64,000 nucleotides of DNA from an uncultured Eubacteriales bacterium (GTDB lineage: Bacteria > Bacillota > Clostridia > Oscillospirales > CAG-382): the NCBI GenBank assembly GCA_900548115.1, contig URJL01000004.1, positions 14,128 to 78,127 on the forward strand. The letters are read 5' to 3'. Below, in pieces: positions 17,894 to 28,100 of the stretch (its first letter is position 1; every line of letters begins with the position of its first letter). The position numbers were made by a program, and so were the translations under genes. Below the pieces are notes generated by a model. That model was not told the DNA's origin, did no database searches, and saw only the letters and a list, made by a program, of their open reading frames with translations.

Positions 17894-18910
17894 TCAGCGC
17901 GTGCGCACGCGGGAATATTTCTTTCGGTATTCGCCCGGCGTCATGCCGCAGTGCTTTTTGAAGGCGCGGTAGAAATATTCTTTTGTCGAGTAGCCCGATT
18001 CGAAAATAATTTCGTTTATCGATTTTTCGGTAAGTGTCAAGTGCTTGCAGACAAAATCCATGCGCTCGTTTGTCAGATTTTCTTTGAAGGAAAGCCCCGT
18101 GTGTCGGCGGATGAGCTTGCAGATATGCGACGGCGTGTAATGAAAACGCTCGCAAAGCTCGTCCAGCGTGACGCCCGAAAAATGAATGTGAATATAGTCC
18201 ATGATCTGTGCGGCGGGGGTCGTTTGACCGATGAGAGAGGCAGAGTAAGAATAGTACGGCGCGTCGGCGCGGGAATAGGTGATCAGCAAAAGATTCAAAA
18301 GAAGCTCGGCGGCGACAAGACTTTTGTTTTTGTCCTTTATCTCATCATCGTTCGCCCGATCGATCTCATAAAACAGTTTTTGCGCGGTAAGAAGCGTGTC
18401 GGAGACGCCCTTGTGCAGGATCATAAACTTCGGGCAGTCCTTTCCGAACAGCATGCGGTTCAGATAATCGGAAACGGGAAGATCGGCGGCAAGGAGCGGC
18501 GCAAAGATGCGCGACGAGTCATGAACGGGGAAAAGAATATTGAACAAAACATTCTCGTCCCGCTTGCTGCTCGGCGGGAGGTTATAATTGATGGTGAACT
18601 TCTGAAGCACCTGCGGCGGAACGATGCAGAGATCGCCCTCCGAAAGCTCGGTGGGCGTGCCCTCGTCGGTATGAATAAAAAAGTGTCCGCGGTAAACGTA
18701 GCAAAATTTGCAGACGGGCAGGCGGTGATACATCGAAACGGTGTCCCACACATGGCGCAGAAGGAAGATCGGACGGTTTCGCAGAGATCCCTTTTCGCTG
18801 AGAACCAGCGGGGAGGTCTCGTCGTGAAAACGATCCTCAAATCGATAGCGAAGCTCGTCGTCGCTGAACTCGGTAAGACCTTGGATATATTCTTCGAAAG
18901 AACGGAGCAT
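17894..18910 (-). CDS. AraC family regulator, divergent from giant GH97 gene
   Basis: This 338-residue protein has an N-terminal AraC cupin sensor (FFIHTDEGTPTELSEGDLCIVPP, about residues 75-100) and a C-terminal helix-turn-helix pair (LDELCERFHYTPSHICKLIR and INEIIFESGYSTKEYFYRAF). I prefer the start at 18910 because the ATG at 18919 is only one base from GGAG, while the second ATG is ten bases away. Its promoter is back to back with that of the 3,563-residue glycan enzyme, which strongly suggests it controls that gene in response to a glycan breakdown product. Confidence 0.9.
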   Translation of the reverse strand: MLRSFEEYIQGLTEFSDDELRYRFEDRFHDETSPLVLSEKGSLRNRPIFLLRHVWDTVSMYHRLPVCKFCYVYRGHFFIHTDEGTPTELSEGDLCIVPPQVLQKFTINYNLPPSSKRDENVLFNILFPVHDSSRIFAPLLAADLPVSDYLNRMLFGKDCPKFMILHKGVSDTLLTAQKLFYEIDRANDDEIKDKNKSLVAAELLLNLLLITYSRADAPYYSYSASLIGQTTPAAQIMDYIHIHFSGVTLDELCERFHYTPSHICKLIRRHTGLSFKENLTNERMDFVCKHLTLTEKSINEIIFESGYSTKEYFYRAFKKHCGMTPGEYRKKYSRVRTR

Positions 18911-18943
18911 AACGGTCATTCTCCTTTTCGGTACGGTAATTGT

Positions 18944-18972
18944 ATTCTATACCGAATCACCAAAAAAGTCAA
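18944..18972 (-). promoter_or_regulatory. Sigma-A promoter for AraC gene
   Basis: Minus-strand TTGACT and TAGAAT with 17-base spacing. Confidence 0.75.
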
Positions 18973-18993
18973 TAAAATTCGCTAAAAATTCGC

Positions 18994-19022
18994 TTTCCAT
19001 TTTTTACTTTTTAAGATAAAAT
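18994..19022 (+). promoter_or_regulatory. Promoter for giant GH97-SGNH protein
   Basis: TTTCCA (18994-18999) and TAAAAT (19017-19022) with 17-base spacing. The poor -35 is consistent with activation by the adjacent AraC regulator. The untranslated leader would be about 105 bases. Confidence 0.55.
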
Positions 19023-19134
19023 AATGTTGAAAGCTTGTGATTTGGGAAAAAGCGCAGTTGTCTGTACTTTTTCAAAATCAAGGCTTCGGCTCAAAAAACC
19101 GTTTTTTACAATGCGCGAAAAAGGAGAGGATCAA

Positions 19135-22100
19135 ATGAAAAGAAAAACCGCAAAACGAAGTCTTGCCGCGGTTTTGTCGGTGCTTACGGCGTGCGGAAAT
19201 TTTGTTTTCGCACCGTTTTCGATATCCGCCGCAGATGCCGACGCGACCGTGTATTTGCAGGACCTGTATTTCAAAAACCCCGACGGCGTTACCGTCGCCG
19301 GAAGTCAAACGATAATGGCAGGCGAACGCACCGTTACCTATGCGTCGGGCAATGTGACCTATTCAAAGGCGATCCGTCAGGATACGGTCAACAATGTCGG
19401 CGGGCTTGAGGAATCGAGCATGACTTTTTCGATCGGGGATCTCTCGGTTTTCGGCAGTGATTTTACCGCCGATGTCGGCATGCAGGCGGGCGACACCTAT
19501 CTTTTGGGCGACGCTGTTTTCAAGGTTTATGTCGACGGTGTTTTGACGGCAAAAAGCGGCGTCGTTTCGTATAAAAGCGAAAAAACGACCGTTACGTGCT
19601 ATGTCCCCGCGACGGCAAAAACGCTCACGATCGCGGTCGACTGCTACGACGACACCGCGTGCGACTGGTGCGTTTGGGGCGACCCGCGTCTCACGCCGCG
19701 CAAAAATGCAAAAGTTTATCTTTCGCCTCTTGCCCGCACCGAAAAGAACAAGGTGCAGACGGGTTACGGAAGTTACACGATCCGCTATAACGACACCGAG
19801 TCGCGGGAATTTTCGCAGTCGATCTATAACCACGCCGCCGGCGTCGGAAAACCGTTTGCGTCGGTGTCCTACGATGTCGAATCGATCGCCGCAAACGGCG
19901 CGGTGTTCAAGTCGTATATCGGACTGCGAAACGACATAGACGGCACAAAGGATACGAATAAATACGGAAAAGCTTCGTTTTTGGTATATGCCGACGATGT
20001 TCTTCTTGAGACATCCGAGGAGATCACGCCCGAAAGCCCGCTTACGCGCCTTTGCGCTGCGATTCCGTCGGGAACCAAGACTCTGACGCTTGCGCAGAAT
20101 CCCGGAACCAGCCAGGACTGTGACTGGTGCGTCTGGGGCGATCCGTATATTTACCCGTCGGATATCGTTCTTTTTGACGCTTATGCGGACAAAACTATGC
20201 TCTTGTACGGCGAAACGGAAAAGATCACGGTGAAGTTTTTCGGCGGCGACGGTGAGAAAATTGCCGATGCCGCCTATACGGCAAGCTTTGAAAGCGCCGA
20301 CAGCGCGGTCGCGACGGTATCGAACGACGGCACCGTCACGGCAAGAGCCTTCGGCACGACCGAAATTACTCTTATCGCCTCCTACGGCGGAAAGGAATAT
20401 CGGAAAACGATTCCGATCTCGGTCACGACGGGAGCAAAGAACGTCTATCTTGCGGATTTGAGCAGTGCGCATGCCGGCTCTTATACCCTTCGTTATGCCG
20501 ACACGGGGCGGCTTCTCTGTGAAAAGGGTCTTTACATCCACGCGGGAAAGCCGGGGGCGGCGTTTGTTTCGGCGACCTATGATATCGCGCAGTATACCGC
20601 CGCCGATACCTCGTTCCATTCCTATATCGGTTTTCTTGCGACCAACGGAAGCGAGACCGATACGGCGATGCGCGGACTTGCGTCCTTTGTTGTATATGCC
20701 GACGGCACGGAAATTGCAAAATCCGATTTCATCTCGCCCGCAAGCGAGCTTTCGCGCATCGATGTTTTGATTCCGAAGGGAACAAAGATTTTAAAGATCG
20801 CGCTTGATCCGGGCGAAAAGCAGGATTTTGACTGGTGTTTGTGGGGCGACCCGTATCTCGCGGTCGATGAGGACTACGAAAACCGCCTTTCGTCGGTCTC
20901 GCTTTCGGCGGAAAAGACCGAGCTTTCTCTCGGCGAATCGGTCGGGACGAGCCTTGTCGCGACTCTTGTGAGCGGAAGCGAGCCGGATCTTTCCAAAGCA
21001 AAGATCACGTATTCGAGCAGTGCTCCCGATGTTTTGTCGGTCAAAGACGACGGCACGGTTACGGCGCTTTCGAACGGCACGGCGATTTTAAGCGTGAAGG
21101 TCGAATACAACAGCAGTGCGGCGAGCGCCGCTCTGCGTTTCCGCTGCGGCGAAACGGCAGGGGACATCACCCGTTATCTCGGCGAGCTTTCGCCGGAAAA
21201 AGCGTCGGTCGGCTGGGGCGCCCTGACGATCGACCGCGACCTTTCGGGCAATAAGATTCACTTTGCGAACGATGGCGACGGTATTACGTGCGAAAAGGGT
21301 CTTATGACCCACGCGCCCGCCGAGCTTGTCTACGACATCGAGCATTACGGCGCGTTTGCCTTCCGTGCAACGGTCGGTATTACCGACGACGAGGCGGCGG
21401 GAAAGGGACTGGTGCAGTTCTTTGTTTACGCCGACGATACGCTCCTTTACCAAAGCGCGAAAATGACCAACGTCGGTCCGTATGAAGAGATCGACGTCAC
21501 CGTTCCCGACGGAACGAAAACGCTTCGTCTTGTCGCCGATTCGTGCGGCGACAATGCCAGCGACCACAGCGCATGGGGAAACGCACGCATTCTTTTGAGC
21601 GCCGAGAATGGCAAAAACGTCGTTTTTGCCCGCGCCGCTCTGTCCCGCGCCGTTCTTCCCGTAAACGAAACGGCAAAGGTGAGCGTCACGGGACTTTATG
21701 CCGACGGAAGCGCGCTTGACGGAACCGAAAGCATAACCTACAAAAGTGAAAACGAAGGCGTGTTTACCGTCGACGAAAACGGCGTTCTGACGGGCGTTTC
21801 CGACGGAGTTGCGATGCTTTGTACGACCATTGCGTCGGGTAACAGCACGTATACGACCGAAACGCGCGTCATTGTCGGCGAGAGCGAGAACGGATTTCTG
21901 TTCCACTTTAATTCGCCCGACGGCACGAGAACCTTTATTCTCTCGCTTTCCGAGACCGACGGTGCGCTTTCCTACATGCTCTGCGACGAAAATTCTTTGG
22001 CGATCGAAGAGAGCGCACTCGGCATTGTCACCGACAAGGCGGATTTTACAAGCGGACTTACCTTGAAAGAGGCAAGTACGGCTGAATTTATCGAGGACAC

Positions 22101-25100
22101 CTATACGCTTACGGCGCATACAAAGGAGCGTTATACCGACAACGCAAACGAGCGCCGCTTTACCTTTACGAAAGACGGCGCGGAAATGACGCTGGTCGTT
22201 CGGCTTTACAACGACGGTGCGGCGCTTCGCTACATTCTTTCTTCGGCGGACGGAGCGGACATTATGCTGAAAGACGAAAAAACCTCCGCCGTTTTCCTGT
22301 CGGATGCGACGGTGTGGACAATGCCGTATACGGCGACGCTCGAAGGCATGTACGGCGAAACGACGACCGGTTATACAAAGGGGTCGAATTTCTCCTTGCC
22401 GGCGCTTGTCCGCAACGGTGAAAAATACGTTCTTCTGACCGAAAGCGGAATCAATCCCGCCGTTTCGGGAACGAGACTTTACGGCGTGGAAGACGGACTT
22501 TCGTTCGTCCCCGTCGAAAAGAATGCGACCGTTTCGTCTCCGTTCACATCGACCTGGCGCGTGCTCATCGAGGGCAGCCTTGCCGATGTGACAGAAAGCT
22601 CTCTTGTTACGGCGGTTGCGGAAAAGCCCGACGAATCGATCGACTACGGCTTTGTCGAACCCGGCATGAGCGCGTGGTCGTGGGATGAGGTGCATTTCCG
22701 CGGTCAAGCCGACCCAGACGTTCATAAAAAATATATCGACTATGCCGCCGAGATGGGGTGGAAATACTATACCCTCGACTACGGCTGGCAAAAGCCCGAC
22801 GGGGAAGTGAAGGACGGAAATTATAAGGTTCTTCCCGGCGTTCATTACGATTGGGTGCCCGACGTTATCGCGCACGCAAAGAGCAAAGGCGTAAAGCTCA
22901 TCGGCTGGGTACACCGCGTAAACCTTGAGGACGAAGCTGAAATGAACGCAATCCTCGAGGATTACAAAACGATCGGACTTGCGGGAATCAAAGCCGATTT
23001 CTTCAATTCCGAAAGCGCCGAAACGATGAAAATATACGACCGCCTATACCGCAAGTGCGCACAGCTCGGTCTTATCGTCAACTGCCACGGCGCAAACAAG
23101 CCCACGGGCGAGGTGCGCACCTATCCGAACGTCATTGCTCGCGAGGGAATCAAGGGCGACGAGTATGCCTACTACGACGGTATGTGGGCGTCGCAGTATA
23201 CAATCATTCCGTTTTTGCGCAGTGTCACGGGACCTGCCGACGTGACCGAATATATCTATCCCCGCCTCACGAACAAAACGACCTGCGGCTCACAAATGGC
23301 GCTGTCGGTTCTGGTTACGAGCGGACTTCACTACATGGGTACACCGCCCGAAAAAATGTTAAACAGCCCCGCAAAAAATCTTTATACCGATTTTCCGACC
23401 GTCTTTGACGACCGCTTCCTTTTGGACGGGGAAGTCGGAAAATATGCGCTCATCGCCGCACGGTACGGTGATGCCTATTATATCGGTGGCATCACGACCG
23501 ACGCGCGCACGGCGGTCGCAAAGCTTGATTTTCTCAATGAAAACACGACCTATTTTGCCGACATTTACAAGGACGGCAACAGCAAGGACGAGATGAAGGT
23601 CGAGACAAAGCTCGTAAAACGCGGCGACGAGTTGTCGGTCGACTTTTTGGAAAACGGCGGCGCGATCATTCGTCTGCGTCCGATCTCGACTCTTACCGCT
23701 CCCGAATCGATCCGCATTTCGGAAGAGAGCGTGACGACCGACATCGGGGAAAGCGTTGGACTTTCCGTTATCACCTCGGGTGAGGAAACGCCCGGAGCGC
23801 TCCTTTATTCTTCGAGCAACGAAAAAGTCGCCCGAATCGAAAACGGGATCGTTTACGCCGTCGGCGCGGGCATTGCAACGGTGCGCGTTTCGGCGGCGGC
23901 AGACACGGCGGTTTATGCCGAATGCCGTGTGAACGTGCGCCGAAGCGAAAACGCTGTTTCGGGTCTTGCGATAACCGCACCCGAAAGCGTGAAACCGAAC
24001 GAGAGCTTCACGGTATCCTTTAAGACCCCGAGCGGCGTCTCGAAAGACGATATTTCTTTTATCGACGGCAGTTTCAAAGCGCTTCCGATCACCTCGTCGA
24101 GCGAGGAAAACGGCGTTTTGTCCTTTGTGATCTCGATGCCCTGCGGCGAGAAGATCGGCGTATTGGACGCACGCGGAACGGAGCTCGGCTTCTTTACCGC
24201 CCGTGCCGAAGTGACGATACTGTATGACGGTGCGGTGGAAAAGACGGCGCTTTCGGGCGAGACGATCACATTAAAGGGAAAAAATTCTTCGGGCGATCTT
24301 CTCTTTGTCGGCTGGAAAATCGGCGATACGGTTTATGCCGCCGAAACCGACATAACCGTTCCGTTCGGCGTGTCCGAGCTTTCGGTCACGTCGGTCTTTG
24401 CCGACCCGACCGAGCGCGTTACGCTCTATATCGACGCGGAAAACGGAAAGGACGAAAACGAAGGACTTACGAAAAATTCGGCGGTGCGCACGGTTTCGAG
24501 AGCCTTCTCGCTTCTTGACTCTTACGGAGCAAAGGAACAAATTCTTACTGTCATCGGATTTCTTTCGCCTGCGCGAAGTCTTCCGCAGAACAGCTCGAAC
24601 ATCACGATAACCGGCGCGGACGAAAACGCGGTCTTTAACGTCGGAGCGGACGGCATTGCCATGAACGGCGATCTTTCCTTCCGCGATATCCGCTTCGAGT
24701 GCAATACGGTCAACAAATTCTTTGACACCATGGGGCATACCCTTGTGATCGGCGAAAACGTCTCGACCGAAAAATCGCCGAGCACGGTGATAATCCATTC
24801 GGGCACGATGAATTCCGACGGACCGCGCGAGCATGTCACGATAAAAAGCGGCACGTTCCGCATCAGCGCGGGAGCCTTTTACAACATATCGAAAGCCAAT
24901 AAAACAAACGGCGCCGATTACATTATCGACGGCGGCAATGTTACGCTTCATTTCTGCGCCGATAATTTCTCGACGACTCAGCACGGAACGATCTTTACCG
25001 ATGCCGTGAACGCCATACACAACGGCGGAAACCTTTCGATCACGACGCAGGACACCAACGGCGAGAACATCGTGTTCGAAAAGCCGGTTACCCTGATTCA

Positions 25101-28100
25101 AAACTACGGAAATAAGGCGTCAGTCAAGGGCATTTTCGAGCTTTGCACCAACGGATACTATGTCATCGAATCCGAAAAGTACGGCGCGTGCCGCGTCGAA
25201 GCGACTTCGACCGAAGGCGTATTCCGCGCCGTTTGCGGTGAGGGCGTGAACGCCTTTGCCGACAAGGTGAAGATAAACGACACCTTTACGGCGCAGTCGG
25301 ATAAGATCACGCACGTGACCTATCGTCCCGACAAGGCGGCAAAGATCGGGGAGAACACCTTCGATACGCTTTCCGAAGCTGTTTCGGCGGCAAAGAACGG
25401 CGATACGGTCACGCTGCTCCAAAGCGCCGTTCTCTCCGAAAATATCACGATTCAAAGCGGCGTAAGCGTCGATTTGGACGGCTTTGCGGTAAGCGGAGGA
25501 AAACTCATTCTTTCGAAGGGCGCGTGCGCATACAGTACGGGCGAGCTTTCCCAATATGTTTTGCCGAGCGAAAACTACGTTCTCGGTGAAAACCGCGATG
25601 GGGAAGAGTACCGCATTCTGCCACTCGGTATCCGCCGCGACGGAAACACGCTGTATTTCGACGACGAAGCGTACACCGTTCGCGGGAAGAACGGCTCGGT
25701 GAACGGAGAAGTCGAGCTTTACGGCGTTTCGTACACCTTTACCGTATCGGATATGCACGCACCTTCGCTCTATGCGAAAAACATCACGATCTCCGACGGC
25801 TCGTTCGATTCTTTGCACGCGACCGACGGCGGAAGCGCCCGCTTCACCGTAAACGGTGGCAGTATCAATACCGTCTTTGCGGGTTCGCTCGGCGGAAACG
25901 AGAGCGTTTCGGTCTCGGCCGTCGGCGGAAGCATCACGACGCTTTATGCTTCGGGCGAGGGACTGACCGGTACGGTCGAAATTTCGATCGGTTCGGGAAA
26001 TATCGAAAATCTTTATAAAACCGCGCCGAACGGAACGCCCGCCGGAACGGTTCATATAAACGGCACAAACGGAAAAGTGTTCACCGGCTGGGACGAAAAC
26101 GAAAGAGCGATCTTTATGACACTGGAGCTTCTCGGTATGCAGCTTCGCACAACGGGCGTTCAGGGCTTGCGCTTTATTGCCGAGCTTCGCGGCGACAAAA
26201 ACGGCGTGGACGAATACGGCGTTATCGTTCTGCCCGAGTCGCTCTTGAACGACAGCGAGCTTACGCTCGATACCGAACGGATCGCCAAGATCTCGAGTAA
26301 GGATTCGAATTTCAAGATCTTCGATTCGGATGCCGATTCGATCCGCTACACGGTCTGCATAACGGGCATCGAACCGAAGAATTATGACCGCCGCTACTGT
26401 GTCCGCGCGTATATGAAGTATACCGGCTCGGACGGCGAACATATCGTCTATACCGACACCATGCCCGGCGACATTCTCTCGACGGCAAAGGGCATTTGCG
26501 ATCGCTATCCCGGACAATACGAGGAGCTGTACGAAAGAATTCTGAATGAATACGCCGCGACCTTTGTTTCAGCGGGTGAATTCAAAAAGAAGGTTGAGGA
26601 GCTTTCCGAAAGCGGACTTTCGGTACTTTCGCTCGATTTTACCTCCGAAGGAAAAGCGATCGGCACCGACGGCTCCGAGACCGAAAACGCCGATTGGAGC
26701 GTGACCGATTATCTTTCGGTCTCCGATTTTGATATTTTGCAATATTGTCTCTCGGTGCGCTCGGGCGTTCTGTCCCTTGCGTTTTACGATGCGGACAAGA
26801 CGTTTATAAACGGCGTATCGGGAAGCACGAACGGCGGCAACGACGGTTATACGGTCGCGATCTATCAGAAAGACATCCCCGAAAACGCTTCCTTTGTACG
26901 CCTTTCGCGGCACAAGAATTTTGACCTTACCTCGGCAAAGCTCTCCCGCGCAATCGGCGATGAGGTGAACGGGTATTGTCTCACCAAGGACAAAACGACC
27001 TTTGCGGGCAAGAAGATTCTCTGCGTCGGCGACAGCCTGACCTACGGCGATTACGGAACGACCGTCCCCGGACGCGGCTATCCGCACAATGAAAACTACC
27101 CGTACTACCTTGCAAAATATACGGGCGCTTCGGTCGAATGGTACGCAAGAGGCGGTTATACCGCGACCAACCTGTACGGCGATTATCACGACGGAATCTT
27201 CTCGGGCGCGGGACGCGACGGAGAATATTCCGCAAAGGACGCGGATTTTGTTATCGTCATGCTCGGCACGAACGGCGGACTTACCAAAAACGGAAAAGCT
27301 CATTTCGAATCGTACCGCAAGCTGGTCGAGGGACTGAAAAAGGACATGAAGGCGGGCGCAAAGCTTATTCTGATGACCCCGCCGCATGCGACCAAAGATC
27401 CCTCCAAGGTCAATTACGGCTACGCCGAAAACGTTTCCGACGCATACGGCGCGGTTTATGCCCTCGCAAAGGAACAGAATCTTCCCGTGTTTGACGTATA
27501 CCGCGATTCGGGTCTTTCGGAAAAGAACGAAACGCTCATGCAGCCGAACGACGGACTTCATTTCGGCGGCGTCGGTTATTCGACGCTGGCGGCGTTCGTC
27601 ACCAACGAATTAAAGCTTTTGGTTTCGGGAAAGCTTGATGCCCTTTCGGCGTCGGAGGAGACCGATAAAGCCGACACGGAATTTTTGTCGACGATTGAAT
27701 ATCCCGCCTTTTCGCTTTGCGACGGGAAATACAAGACCTTCGGACGCTGGTTCAAAAAGACGGTGAACGGAGCGGAATGCGACGTGACGACCACGACGGG
27801 TTCGCAGATCTTTTTCCTGACAAACGGCGCGACAACCTTTACCGTCGACTTTAAAGACGAGACACAGTGCAAGAGTGCAAAGCCGTATTTTGCCGTTTCG
27901 ATTGACGGGGGAGAGCCGACGCGCTGTCCCATCACCGAAAATACGATAACGCTCCCCGACGCTTCACGCCATGCCGTTTGGCTTTTCATGGACGGACTTT
28001 ACGAGCGCGAGGATAAATGGAACGGCGAGGTCGGCTTTGCCGTCGCGGGAATCTCGGTCAACGCGGGTACGATGCGTGCGATTGAGCCTACGAACGATAT

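Noticed and set aside
21088..22914. Long minus-strand open frames within the giant gene (for example 608 codons)
   Set aside because: They mirror the coding strand's codon bias, lack ribosome sites and show no recognisable protein features.
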